From positions 1-53,462 of the forward strand of contig NZ_QMEA01000307.1 in NCBI RefSeq assembly GCF_012912105.1: 53,462 bases of DNA, in the 5' to 3' direction. Shown here piece by piece: positions 25,359 through 34,170 of the stretch (position 1 is its first letter; each line of letters begins with the position of its first letter). This DNA is from Brasilonema sp. UFV-L1. Lineage in GTDB: Bacteria; Cyanobacteriota; Cyanobacteriia; Cyanobacteriales; Nostocaceae. Both the position numbers and the translations under genes were made by a program. Below the pieces are notes generated by a model, which saw nothing but the letters and a program-made list of their open reading frames with translations, was not told where the DNA came from and searched no databases.

Positions 25359-25946
25359 TTACCTTGTTAACTCACTGTTTAACTCATTAAATGCTCGCCG
25401 TTTCAATGGTACTGACTCTGAACGAGGTAATAAATCAAACAATTTCCGAAATTGCTCGTCTATTTCTTCAAAAGGGACTTGACCTTTTTTATTCAAAACA
25501 ACCTCACCCGACTGATTAAACACGACAACTTGAGGAACACCCCCTGAGTAGTAATAACCTGGTTCTGTGGAGTTATAAGTCTTCTCGGTGAGAATGCTAT
25601 CAACAGTGACAGGGATAATTTCTGCTACTTGACCGTAATATTCTTGTACCGTTGAAATAACAATGGCATATTTTTTACAATCGCTGCTGTCATCCACATA
25701 AAATGCTAATAGCGTCGGTTTATGCTCTGCTAAAGCTTTTGCAAGAGTTACTTTTGGAGGAATGAGTGAACCATTTCCCGCATAAACCACAAAAATATTG
25801 CCGTCATATCTGTCGTTATCGATACCAGCAAACGCCGACTGTATATTAGTCAATAACAAGCAAGTCAGCAGTAGGAACAAGGAAAACAATCGCCGCCAGT
25901 TTGGAATGAAATTCAGTAAAAAGCGCCACTTTATGGTATTCATCAA
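25359..25946 (-). CDS. Thylakoid-membrane PSI accumulation factor (thioredoxin-like, Slr1796 type)
   Basis: A 195-residue protein with an N-terminal hydrophobic signal or anchor (about 16-40, LFSLFLLLTCLLLTNIQSAFA) and a thioredoxin-like domain (GNIFVVYAGNGSLIPPKVTLAKALAEHKPTLLAFYVDDSSDCKKYA...). The usual CxxC active site is reduced to a single cysteine (DSSDCKKY), and the cis-Pro loop is present (GVPQVVVFN). This matches a cyanobacterial family required for photosystem I accumulation, exemplified by Slr1796; the name is from memory of that family. It would act on the lumenal side of the thylakoid. Its terminator is at 25321-25353. Confidence 0.75.
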   Translation of the reverse strand: MMNTIKWRFLLNFIPNWRRLFSLFLLLTCLLLTNIQSAFAGIDNDRYDGNIFVVYAGNGSLIPPKVTLAKALAEHKPTLLAFYVDDSSDCKKYAIVISTVQEYYGQVAEIIPVTVDSILTEKTYNSTEPGYYYSGGVPQVVVFNQSGEVVLNKKGQVPFEEIDEQFRKLFDLLPRSESVPLKRRAFNELNSELTR

Positions 25947-26076
25947 AAAGAACCTTTCAACATTTATATTTTTCTAGTTTGTGCTGAATGTAGCAAACTG
26001 GAGGACAGGGGGGACAAGGGGAGAGGGTACAGGGTTTAGAGTACAGCATTTAGGGAAACAGTAGGAAATATAATAC

Positions 26077-26135
26077 GGAGTTTAGAGAAAAATGAGTCTG
26101 TCACATGTCATCTGTCATCTCCTCAACTGGCTATT
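26077..26135. repeat. Dispersed repeat, copy 1
   Basis: 59 bases beginning GGAGTTTAGAGA and ending TGGCTATT, containing TCTGTCACAT and CTGTCATCTCCT. A second copy with about eight changes lies at 35908-35966. Both are intergenic; no coding function seen. Confidence 0.7.
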
Positions 26136-26292
26136 AGTCCCTTGCTATCTCCCCCTTTACCAATACTACTCACCTGTTTAGATATCATGTTGTTGTGGTT
26201 GTTTGAGTAAAGATTCTCGCGGTGTTTTGAGTAAAACCCAATGCAAGTAGAGTACGTCCTAAGTAGCCGGTTTCCTAGACAAAGCTAGCCAT

Positions 26293-26481
26293 TTATTGAC
26301 AACTATCTCCCATGTCTTCGATCAACTCATCAACGAGTTTCCTCAACCGTTCCTGCCAATTAGGGACGGCTTTAAGTTTCTCTCTAACGCCTTCGCGTAC
26401 TTTAAAACACACGGGCGACTTGTCAAACGGCTCTTCGTTAAAAGGGAGTGCGCCTAATTTGTTTTTCTTCCTGAAAGTCAT
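26293..26481 (-). CDS. Small conserved protein divergent from tnpB
   Basis: About 62 residues: MTFRKKNKLGALPFNEEPFDKSPVCFKVREGVREKLKAVPNWQERLRKLVDELIEDMG. Basic N-terminus, then a helix rich in charge and leucine; the pattern suggests a ribbon-helix or helix protein that binds nucleic acid, but no motif is certain. I recall similar small frames beside cyanobacterial tnpB genes. The open frame extends to an ATG at 26520, only 18 bases from the tnpB start. I prefer the ATG at 26481, which leaves 57 bases for two divergent promoters. Confidence 0.6.
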   Translation of the reverse strand: MTFRKKNKLGALPFNEEPFDKSPVCFKVREGVREKLKAVPNWQERLRKLVDELIEDMGDSCQ

Positions 26482-26538
26482 TGACTTAGGCTGTAAGTGT
26501 TGATATACTAACATTAACATAGTATTTGAGGTCGAACA

Positions 26539-27618
26539 ATGCTTTTATCCATCAAAACTAAGTTGAAACTGAGTGCCGAACAAAAAGTAATAATGAGTAA
26601 GCACGCTGGTATAGCGCGTTTTACTTACAACTGGGGTTTGGCAACTTGGCAGAACTTATATAATGATGGATACAAGCCAAACAAATATCTTCTCAAGAAG
26701 TTCTTTAACAACCACGTAAAACCTGAGTTTGAATGGATCAAGGAGAAAGGTATTTGTCAAAAGATTACTCAATACGCTTTCGATCAACTTGGTGATGCAT
26801 ATAGCCGATTTTTTAAAGGGCTGGGCGGTTATCCAAAGTTCAAAAAGAAAGGTCAGAATGATTCTTTTACGATTGACGCTAGTGGTAAACCTATCCCCGT
26901 CGGTGGTGTACGTGTCAAGCTACCTACTATTGGATGGGTCAAAACTTATGAAGGATTGCCTCATACAGCGACCACCAAGTTATCAATATCTCGGATAGCC
27001 GATGACTGGTACATTGCATTTGCGTATGAGGTAGAAACCGAGCCTACGCCTAAATCCGTAGATGTTGTAGGAGTGGATTTGGGGATTAAAGAACTGGCTA
27101 CACTTAGTACTGGTATTACATTTCCTAATTCAAAAACCTACAAAAAAAACATCCAAAAGCTGAAACGATTGTCTAAGACTTTGGCGCGAAAAGCGAAAGG
27201 TAGTAGCAATCGTCATAAGTCAAAAATCAAACTTGCAAAGCATCATGCTCGCGTCTCAAACATTCGCAAAGATTCGCTTCACAAAGTCACCAACTACTTA
27301 TGCAAAAACCACGCGCTTGTAGTGGTTGAGGACTTGAATGTTTCGGGCATGATGCAAAATCATAAACTTGCTCAATGCATCGCTGATTGCGGATTCCATG
27401 AATTCAAAAGACAGCTTGAATATAAATGCAAGAAGTTTGGAAGCAGGTTAGTTGTTGCGGATAGATGGTATCCATCCTCCAAAACTTGTAGTAACTGTGG
27501 TTGCAAGAAAGAATCCCTATCGTTAAGTCAACGTGTCTATTCATGTGAACATTGCGGATATGTGATGGACAGGGATTTGAATGCAGCAATTAATCTATCG
27601 CGCAGGGCTTTGGCGTGA
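26539..27618 (+). CDS. tnpB: RNA-guided endonuclease TnpB (IS607/IS605 OrfB type)
   Basis: A 359-residue RuvC-type nuclease of transposons; family members cut DNA under the guidance of an RNA from the element's right end. The N-terminal helix-turn-helix-like part (FTYNWGLATWQ) is followed by the RuvC lobe, and all catalytic acids are present: Asp180 in GVDLGIKE, Glu264 in VVVEDLNVSGM, and Asp344/346 in MDRDLNAAIN. The zinc ribbon has four cysteines (Cys317, Cys320, Cys336, Cys339). The frame is intact, so the protein is probably active. It lies between inverted ends with a small divergent gene; no TnpA. Confidence 0.93.
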   Translation: MLLSIKTKLKLSAEQKVIMSKHAGIARFTYNWGLATWQNLYNDGYKPNKYLLKKFFNNHVKPEFEWIKEKGICQKITQYAFDQLGDAYSRFFKGLGGYPKFKKKGQNDSFTIDASGKPIPVGGVRVKLPTIGWVKTYEGLPHTATTKLSISRIADDWYIAFAYEVETEPTPKSVDVVGVDLGIKELATLSTGITFPNSKTYKKNIQKLKRLSKTLARKAKGSSNRHKSKIKLAKHHARVSNIRKDSLHKVTNYLCKNHALVVVEDLNVSGMMQNHKLAQCIADCGFHEFKRQLEYKCKKFGSRLVVADRWYPSSKTCSNCGCKKESLSLSQRVYSCEHCGYVMDRDLNAAINLSRRALA

Positions 27619-27731
27619 ATGCTTTCTGTTAGCGCAGCGGCGCGTTAGCGCGGGCTAACCGCTCCCATGCTCCCTATGAAGAAAGAAATAAATGTCTAGA
27701 CTTGTCTAGGTTTTATATAGCAGTCGGATGA

Positions 27732-30089
27732 CTATTGAACGTTCAACACTGAGTGTAAGGTTTTCAGTAATTCCTGCATTGTGTAAGGCTTAGACAAAAA
27801 TGCTTGAACACCAATCCCAGACATTTGGGCTACCCTTTTGTTTGATGACAATCCGCTAATGGCAACGATTTTTACAGATGGGTTAATTTTCTGCAAAGCA
27901 CGAATGGTATTCATCCCATCCAAAGATGGCATCATTATATCTGTTACCACTGCTTGAATTTGTTCTTGATGTTCGACGTAAAGTGCGATCGCCTCAATTC
28001 CATCACTAGCAGTTATAACTTTATAGTTATGCGTTGAAAGTAAAGTCTTGCTAATCTCTTGAATCGCAAGTTCGTCATCTACAAACAAAATTAATTCTCC
28101 ATTTCCTGTAAAGAGTTCAATCTCTTCTACTGGCTGAGAAATGCTTCCTTCTAGTGCTGGTAAGTACACCTTAAATTCGCTTCCTTGTCCAACTTCGCTA
28201 TACACCTTAATAAACCCGCCGTGGTTTTTGGTGATCCCAAACACTGTTGAAAGTCCTAATCCTGTACCTTTACTCACTTCCTTAGTTGTGAAAAATGGCT
28301 CAAAAATTCTATCTATGATTTCTGGAGAAATGCCAATTCCCGTATCACAGACACTAACAACAACGTAGGAACCAAGTTTGGCTTCAGGATTCATCTTGAC
28401 AAAGTTTTCATCAATGAGAAGATTGTCTGCAGAGATACTCAGGGTACCACCATTTGGCATTGCATCGCGAGCATTAACACAAAGATTTATAAAAATCTGT
28501 TGCAGTTGAGTGACATCTCCTAAAACTGTCCAAAGATCAGGTGCTATATTTATGCAAATTTCAATAGATTTAGGAAATGTCTCAAGAGTGACTTGCTTAA
28601 ATTCCTGAAGTAAATGCTCAAGTTGAACAATAGTGCGCTGACTTTCAAATCCTCGTGCAAATTGTAGAACTTGCTTGACTAAAGCAGCCGCGCGTTTTGC
28701 GCTTGATTCTACTATTGTCAAATATCTCTGCCTCTTCTGTTCAGAGAATTCTATATGTAGAAGCAGTTGAGCAGAAGCAATAATTGGTGTTAATACATTA
28801 TTTAAATCATGGGCAATACCACTCGCAAGTGTGCCAATACTTTCCAAACGCTGTGCGCGCAGAAATTGTGCTTCAAGTTCTTTCTTCTCTGTGATATCTG
28901 TATTTACAGTCAGAATTGATGTTGATTGGTCTGACCAGTCGCACATCAGAGTCCATCGACTTGAGACAATAATTTTCTTGTTGGACTGCGTGAAGTGATG
29001 AAATTCCCCATACCATTCACCTGTCATTGTAACTGTTTTCTTCGCATCTTCAAAATTTGGTAAAACTTCTTCATCATATAACAGAACATTAACATCCTGA
29101 GCTAATGCCTGTTCTGTCTTCCATCCGTAAAGAGTTTCGCCACCTTTACTCCAATATAGAATTTTGTTATCGTCTAATGAGTGAACTATAATAGCGTCTT
29201 TTGTAATATCTAACAGAGCAGCTTGTTCGCGGATTTTCTGCTCTGCTCGTTTGTGTTCTGTAATATCCATATTCACGCCAATCATCCGCAAAGGCTTTCC
29301 GGTGTCATCACTAAAGACTTGAGCTTTGGCTGCTATCCAGTGTTCACTTCCATCTTGCCAAACAATGCGAAATTCGGTGTCTAATTCTGAGCTTTCATTA
29401 ATAGCACGTTGAATTTGTTGTTCTATTCTAACCAAGTCACCAGGATGAAGTGTTTGCACCCAGTTATCATATCTATTGCCAAAGCTACCAGGAGTGAGTC
29501 CGTACAAAGCTTCAAATTCTTCCGTCCACATTGTCTCCTGTGTTTGAATATTCCATTCAAAGGTTCCAATTCTTCCAACCTTTTGAGCTAACTCTAGCCG
29601 CGACTGACTTCTTTTGAGTAACTCCTCGTTAGCTTTTTGCAAAGCCTCTTCTGCAAGCAGGCGTTCTGCAATTTGTTGTTGTAGTTCACGGTTGACAGCT
29701 TCTAGTTGTGCTGGGCTGGGTAGAGCAAGTGCTTTTGGGATTAATGGTACAAGTGCCAGCGCTGTGTATACTGAGATCACAGCAGTGACAACTTTCAACC
29801 ATCCCGATAGCCAATAAGTGGGATACCAAAGTGTCCAAATTTCCATCACATGATTGGTACCGCAAGCAAAGATGAATGCTCCGAAAAGCCAAACTATGCC
29901 GATAAAGGGGAAATCGTTACGCTTGTTGATAAAATACGCTAGCGAGATTGGTATTGAATAATAGGACAGCGCAATCAAAGCATCGGATATGATATGAACC
30001 GAAACTAAGTCTGTCTTCCAGAGATAGCAATGTCCGTGAGGAATAAATCCAAATAAAGTCACAAGACTTTGTAGTGTTATATACAGCAT
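27732..30089 (-). CDS. Hybrid histidine kinase with ethylene-receptor-like sensor domain
   Basis: 785 residues. Three membrane helices (about 31-55, 62-85, 92-115) resemble the ethylene-binding domain of plant ETR1 and cyanobacterial Etr1, including FIPHGHCYLW and the copper-site pair Cys76/His80 in FACGTNH. Two PAS domains follow (about 165-285 and 290-405), then HisKA with the phosphorylated His near 427 (GIAHDLNN), the ATPase boxes (NARDAM, DTGIGIS, GTGLGLS), and a C-terminal receiver with acceptor Asp near 718 (VTDIMMP). Phosphorelay from His to its own receiver is likely. It may sense ethylene, a redox signal or light through the PAS domains. No adjacent regulator gene. Confidence 0.85.
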   Translation of the reverse strand: MLYITLQSLVTLFGFIPHGHCYLWKTDLVSVHIISDALIALSYYSIPISLAYFINKRNDFPFIGIVWLFGAFIFACGTNHVMEIWTLWYPTYWLSGWLKVVTAVISVYTALALVPLIPKALALPSPAQLEAVNRELQQQIAERLLAEEALQKANEELLKRSQSRLELAQKVGRIGTFEWNIQTQETMWTEEFEALYGLTPGSFGNRYDNWVQTLHPGDLVRIEQQIQRAINESSELDTEFRIVWQDGSEHWIAAKAQVFSDDTGKPLRMIGVNMDITEHKRAEQKIREQAALLDITKDAIIVHSLDDNKILYWSKGGETLYGWKTEQALAQDVNVLLYDEEVLPNFEDAKKTVTMTGEWYGEFHHFTQSNKKIIVSSRWTLMCDWSDQSTSILTVNTDITEKKELEAQFLRAQRLESIGTLASGIAHDLNNVLTPIIASAQLLLHIEFSEQKRQRYLTIVESSAKRAAALVKQVLQFARGFESQRTIVQLEHLLQEFKQVTLETFPKSIEICINIAPDLWTVLGDVTQLQQIFINLCVNARDAMPNGGTLSISADNLLIDENFVKMNPEAKLGSYVVVSVCDTGIGISPEIIDRIFEPFFTTKEVSKGTGLGLSTVFGITKNHGGFIKVYSEVGQGSEFKVYLPALEGSISQPVEEIELFTGNGELILFVDDELAIQEISKTLLSTHNYKVITASDGIEAIALYVEHQEQIQAVVTDIMMPSLDGMNTIRALQKINPSVKIVAISGLSSNKRVAQMSGIGVQAFLSKPYTMQELLKTLHSVLNVQ

Positions 30090-30288
30090 AGCGTCGCCGA
30101 TTCCACTCCAAATATATCTCTTTGAGATATCTTAAATTTTGATATAAATGTACTAAGCAATTTTTTCTTATTTCAGAAGATATCTGAAAAGTTATATTTT
30201 ATGAGTTTAGTAAAACCTGGTTATACAAGGCAGAACACCTGCCTCACGGAGGCGAGCGCAAATGTACTATAACAGTTTTCGAGACAAA

Positions 30289-30315
30289 CAAAACTCTTGG
30301 GATACAAGAGTTTTG
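30289..30315 (-). terminator. Hairpin downstream of the DUF423 gene
   Basis: A perfect 11-bp stem CAAAACTCTTG/CAAGAGTTTTG with a 5-base loop, 38 bases after the DUF423 stop. T-runs are short on both sides (GTTTTGTTTG on the minus strand), so it may serve either direction weakly. Confidence 0.6.
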
Positions 30316-30352
30316 CGTTGCAATGACTGCGGTACTAGTTGTGAAATCAGAA

Positions 30353-30730
30353 TTATTTCAAACTCCAAGCAGCGAAAGCTAGAGCACCCCAACCTGCAAT
30401 AAAAGCTGCTCCTCCTAAGGGAGCGATCGCTCCTAAAGATTTCACACCGCTTAAGCTCAGAGCATATAAGCTCCCACAGAAGACAGCAATACCAATGATG
30501 AACAGCCATCCGCTGGCGACAAGAGTCACGGGAGGTGACTCAATGCGACTGAGGAGTAGTGCGACTACTAGCAGTGCTAAGGCATGATACATCTGATAAC
30601 GAGCGCCGACTTCAAAAATTTCTAGGGAGCGATCGCTGATTTTTTCCCGCAAAGCATGAGAAGCAAATGCACCAGCAGCAACAGATAAACCACCTAAAAT
30701 AGCTGCTAAACTCAAAAAAATTCGTGTCAT
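30353..30730 (-). CDS. DUF423 family small membrane protein (YgdD type)
   Basis: A 125-residue integral membrane protein with four hydrophobic helices. The family signature is plain: LGGLSVAAGAFASHALREKISDRSLEIFEVGARYQMYHALALL, and later SLYALSLSGVKSLGAIAPLGGAAFIAGW. Function of the family is unknown; it is widespread in bacteria. It lies 27 bases downstream of another membrane protein gene on the same strand and may be co-transcribed with it. Confidence 0.9.
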   Translation of the reverse strand: MTRIFLSLAAILGGLSVAAGAFASHALREKISDRSLEIFEVGARYQMYHALALLVVALLLSRIESPPVTLVASGWLFIIGIAVFCGSLYALSLSGVKSLGAIAPLGGAAFIAGWGALAFAAWSLK

Positions 30731-30757
30731 GAGGTAACTTTTTAGCCAATTTGCTCT

Positions 30758-31249
30758 TTAAACGTCAAAATGGTAAGAGATTCCCCCTTCTTCACTTACT
30801 TTAAAATTAGCATTAAATAGTTTAGCTTGCTCATCTAGATATTGCTTTGCAGTGGCTGGTGGCAATTGTGACTGCATTGCAAAGCCGACAAGAGTGATGC
30901 GCCCATGATTATCTTGAATCATACGATAAAACGTAGATTGCAACTGGTCACTTGTCTGCGCCTTAATTGCCTTTTTTTCCTGCTGATTTTGGCGGTATAC
31001 TCCCAATGCTAACCAGACTCCTAATACGGAGGTGGGAACGCCAAAAATTAAACCATTAAATGCAGTATTATCCAGTACGTTAATGGCTTCTTCATTACGA
31101 AAATCAGGAAGATCTACAACCTGTCTGACACCTGGTAAGATTGGCTTCTGCATAGCATTTTTCTGCATGAGTGCAGAAGCTGAGAGTGACAAAAACATAA
31201 ATCCGAGTGTAAGCAACCAACCCGCAGCTAATTTTTCAGCAGTCTTCAT
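30758..31249 (-). CDS. Cyanobacterial hypothetical membrane protein
   Basis: 163 residues: a first hydrophobic helix (about 9-29, AGWLLTLGFMFLSLSASALM), a second (about 66-85, LIFGVPTSVLGVWLALGVY), then a soluble cytoplasmic-type domain with a pattern of helix and strand (TFYRMIQDNHGRITLVGFAMQSQLPPATAKQYLDEQAKLFNANF). That last part looks like a small regulatory or winged-helix-like domain, but I cannot name it. 27 bases separate it from the DUF423 gene. Confidence 0.65.
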   Translation of the reverse strand: MKTAEKLAAGWLLTLGFMFLSLSASALMQKNAMQKPILPGVRQVVDLPDFRNEEAINVLDNTAFNGLIFGVPTSVLGVWLALGVYRQNQQEKKAIKAQTSDQLQSTFYRMIQDNHGRITLVGFAMQSQLPPATAKQYLDEQAKLFNANFKVSEEGGISYHFDV

Positions 31250-31406
31250 AATCGTTATCTTGCCGATTCAAACCTTGCTTGTGATTTTAACCTCAGTTTC
31301 TATGAGCTTCCACTGCTAATAAAATCTCGACAAACTGGACATTTACTTTTTACTTCATCGGGAGCATGGGAGCGGCTATATAGTGTACACTTATAGGCGT
31401 TACAGC

Positions 31407-31661
31407 TTATCTCACCCTAATCGTCCGCCCATTTTCACATTTGTACTGTTTCCCATTAACAGTTGCTGTTGTCGTGACTTGATCATCTGGTGAACTAGAA
31501 GAACAATTCAGCTTAACTTCACCATTTCTGATTTCTGTGGTTTGATTAACTTGTGAAGAGTTCGTGTCACTGGAACTCTCACCCCCACAAGCGGTTGTCA
31601 TGACCAGCAAAGAACAAAGTAAACTAAATACAATTGTTTTATTAACAAGGCTTTTGGGCAT
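31407..31661 (-). CDS. Small lipoprotein of unknown function
   Basis: 84 residues with a type II signal peptide (KTIVFSLLCSLLVMTTAC); the lipidated cysteine is residue 25, followed by GGESSSD. The mature part has two further cysteines (NCSSSSPDDQ and YKCENG) that could form a disulphide in the periplasm. A compact beta-type domain is likely (VTTTATVNGKQYKCENGRTIRV). No named family recognised. Confidence 0.65.
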   Translation of the reverse strand: MPKSLVNKTIVFSLLCSLLVMTTACGGESSSDTNSSQVNQTTEIRNGEVKLNCSSSSPDDQVTTTATVNGKQYKCENGRTIRVR

Positions 31662-31864
31662 TTAACAACCCCTAATTATAGTTTGATATATCTGTTTTCT
31701 ATTGTAGAAATAATAAAACCTTACCTTCCATAAAAATTCATTTTGATATCGCGCAGCCGACGCCACGTCAGTAAATAGCAAACACTATGCCTAAACGCAC
31801 CCAACCCAAAGGGCGGCTCCCAGAGGGAGCATCGCCACAAAGAGTGCTAAGTCTTGCCTAAAGA

Positions 31865-32890
31865 CTAGCTTCCCATACCTAAAAGCGACTTAAGCGATCG
31901 CCCGATATTTGTTGGTTGCATCGCATCCATTGCAGCCGTGGGTTCATAACCGCAATGCATCATGCAATTTGCACACTTGGGATTTCCACTCGCGTAACCG
32001 TATTGACTCCAGTCAGTTTTATCTAACAGTTCTTGGAAAGTCTTATAATGTCCTTCATTCAGAAGATAACAAGGCTTTTGCCAACCAAGAACGCTATAGC
32101 TGGGACTACCCCAAGGAGTACAATCGTAGTCTTTCTCACCAGTGAGAAAATCTAAAAACAATGGGCTATTGAGAAAATCCCAGTTTTTCTTGCTTCCTGC
32201 TTTGTAAGGAGCAAAAATTTGCCGGAAGAGCGCCCGTGTTTGTTCGCGTTTGAGAAAATGATCTTGATCCGGTGCCCATTCGTAACTATAGCCAGGAGAA
32301 ATTGTCATACCATCAACACCCAGCGTGCTGAGGAAGTCAAACAACTCCTGTAATTCTTTCGGGTCAGTACCGTCAAAAACCGTAGTGTTTGTTGCAACAC
32401 GAAATCCTTTTGCTTTTGCCGCACGAATCGCAGCAATTGCAGTGTCAAACACTCCTTTGCGGTCTACACACTTATCATGAAACTCCCGCATCCCGTCTAA
32501 ATGTATACTAAAAGTCAAGTATGGGGAAGGTTCAAACTTATCTAAGCTCTTCTCTAACAACAGTCCATTAGTACATAAGACAACAAACTTTTTGCGTGCA
32601 ACCAAGCCTCGCACAATCTCATCAATTTGGGGATGCAGCAGAGGTTCGCCTCCAGGAATAGAGACGACTGGTGCGCCACACTCTTCGACAGCAGCAAAGC
32701 ATTCTTCAGGAGTTAAGTGTTGCTTAAGTATTTCTTTAGGATGCTGTATTTTACCACAACCAGGACAAGCCAAATTACACCGGAATAAAGGTTCTAACAT
32801 TAGAACCAAAGGGAAGCGTTTTCGACCCAACAGGCGTTGAGTCATTAAATATTTACCTATTTCAATAGCTTGTTGTAACTGAATACCCAT
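31865..32890 (-). CDS. hpnH: Adenosyl-hopene transferase HpnH (radical SAM)
   Basis: A 341-residue radical SAM enzyme that joins the adenosyl radical to hopene (diploptene), the first step towards bacteriohopanepolyols. The CX3CX2C cluster motif (CNLACPGC, Cys38, Cys42, Cys45) binds the 4Fe-4S cluster; a C-terminal cysteine group ([12 protein letters not shown]) is typical of HpnH. I start at the ATG at 32890, which has GAGG seven bases before it; the upstream GTG would add four residues. It follows hpnA by 113 bases on the same strand, giving a hopanoid side-chain unit. Confidence 0.92.
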   Translation of the reverse strand: MGIQLQQAIEIGKYLMTQRLLGRKRFPLVLMLEPLFRCNLACPGCGKIQHPKEILKQHLTPEECFAAVEECGAPVVSIPGGEPLLHPQIDEIVRGLVARKKFVVLCTNGLLLEKSLDKFEPSPYLTFSIHLDGMREFHDKCVDRKGVFDTAIAAIRAAKAKGFRVATNTTVFDGTDPKELQELFDFLSTLGVDGMTISPGYSYEWAPDQDHFLKREQTRALFRQIFAPYKAGSKKNWDFLNSPLFLDFLTGEKDYDCTPWGSPSYSVLGWQKPCYLLNEGHYKTFQELLDKTDWSQYGYASGNPKCANCMMHCGYEPTAAMDAMQPTNIGRSLKSLLGMGS

Positions 32891-33003
32891 AATTTTCCTC
32901 ACACCTGAACATAGACTCTAGCCACCGGTAGTCTGCACACAACCGATTGAGCAAAATGTCCGATGACAATTTTGCATGGTTATGGTAACTCGCCGAAAAG
33001 TCT

Positions 33004-34008
33004 CTATTTGTATGCTACCTCAACGTATTTCTGAGCCACAAACCAATTTACGGCGTCTTGTAAAGCTGTTCTGATTGGAGTTTGAGGTAAACCTAATTCT
33101 CGAACCGCTTTGGAAGCATCGTAATACATGAATTGATGCCCCATGCGAACACCATCTAAAGGAATCGAAGGGGGTTTACCTAAAGGCGCGAGAATTCGCT
33201 CATCAATCCAAGCTAAACTGAGGGGTAACCACGCTGGTACAGATTTTTGAGGAGCACTCAAACCTGTGATTTCGGCGAGTTGGTCTAGGAGTTCTTTAAA
33301 AGAAAGGTTTTGGTTGCCTAAGATATAACGTTCTCCTGTTTGTCCTTTTTCCAAAGCTAATAAGTGTCCCCTCGCCACATCGCGCACATCAATGAAATTC
33401 AAACCCGTGTTTGGGTAGAATGGCATTTGCCTTCGCAAAAACCGCAGAATAATCTCCCCCCCAGTCGGAGTTGGTTTAATATCCCAAGGTCCGATTGGAG
33501 TGCTTGGATTGACTATCACGATATCTTGACCCTGTTGAACTGATTGTTTTGCTTCTTGCTCAGCTAGATATTTAGACTTCTTATAGTGACCAACAAGTTC
33601 CTCAACAGGACTTTGATGAGTTTCATCCACTACCTTCCCTGGTTTACCGACTCCAATCGCAGCAACAGAACTCGTGTAAACAGTGCGTTCAATACCTGCT
33701 TGACGTGCAGCCGCTAAAACATTACGTGTTCCCAAAACGTTATTGTGGTATAATATATCTCGATCAGCTTGCCAAAGTGAATAGTGAGCCGCAACGTGAA
33801 ATAATACCTGAGCGCCCTGTATTTTCCGGTATAAATCTGGTTCGTTCAAATCGCCTTTGACAATCTCGACATCTAAATCTTGTAAATTGTCCAAGCGGCT
33901 GTTAGGACGTACTAGCGCTCGGACTGCATAGCCTTCTTGAAGAAGCAACCGTACTAAGTTAGCACCAATAAAGCCTGTAGCACCTGTAACAAATGCGCAA
34001 ATTGTCAT
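33004..34008 (-). CDS. hpnA: Hopanoid-associated sugar epimerase HpnA
   Basis: A 334-residue extended short-chain dehydrogenase. The NAD(P)-binding motif is TGATGFIGANL (9-19); the catalytic group is the Ser near TSSVAAIG with YKKSKYLAE holding the YxxxK. Family words such as HVAAHYSLWQADRDILYHNNVLGTRNVL and NLNFIDVRDVARGH match HpnA, which is consistently linked with hopanoid genes, although its exact substrate is not settled. It is upstream of hpnH in the same direction. The squalene-hopene cyclase gene is not in this window. Confidence 0.9.
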   Translation of the reverse strand: MTICAFVTGATGFIGANLVRLLLQEGYAVRALVRPNSRLDNLQDLDVEIVKGDLNEPDLYRKIQGAQVLFHVAAHYSLWQADRDILYHNNVLGTRNVLAAARQAGIERTVYTSSVAAIGVGKPGKVVDETHQSPVEELVGHYKKSKYLAEQEAKQSVQQGQDIVIVNPSTPIGPWDIKPTPTGGEIILRFLRRQMPFYPNTGLNFIDVRDVARGHLLALEKGQTGERYILGNQNLSFKELLDQLAEITGLSAPQKSVPAWLPLSLAWIDERILAPLGKPPSIPLDGVRMGHQFMYYDASKAVRELGLPQTPIRTALQDAVNWFVAQKYVEVAYK

Positions 34009-34170
34009 TAATTGTGTACCTTGCTATGACGCTGATGAACACAATACGCATCGTAACAAGTGTTTCATTTCTTTGATTTTTGTGAGGAGTCGCTTTTCCC
34101 ACCCTACAGAGGGATGGGCAAAGCGCGAAATGAGTTAAAAATTAGGCTTTGTTACTACTCGGAACGTTTT

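Larger units (their letters stand above)
26274..27710 (+). mobile_element. TnpB transposon-like element with inverted CCTAGACAA ends
   Basis: The left end CCTAGACAAAGCTAG (26274-26288) and the right end CTAGACTTGTCTAGG (27696-27710) are inverted copies with two mismatches. Between them are a tnpB gene and a small divergent gene. No serine or tyrosine transposase is present, and the hairpin/omega-RNA end of IS605 elements is not obvious, so an IS607-like or IS1341-like non-autonomous element is likelier. The right part (27631-27680) has also taken up small dispersed repeats. Confidence 0.6.
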
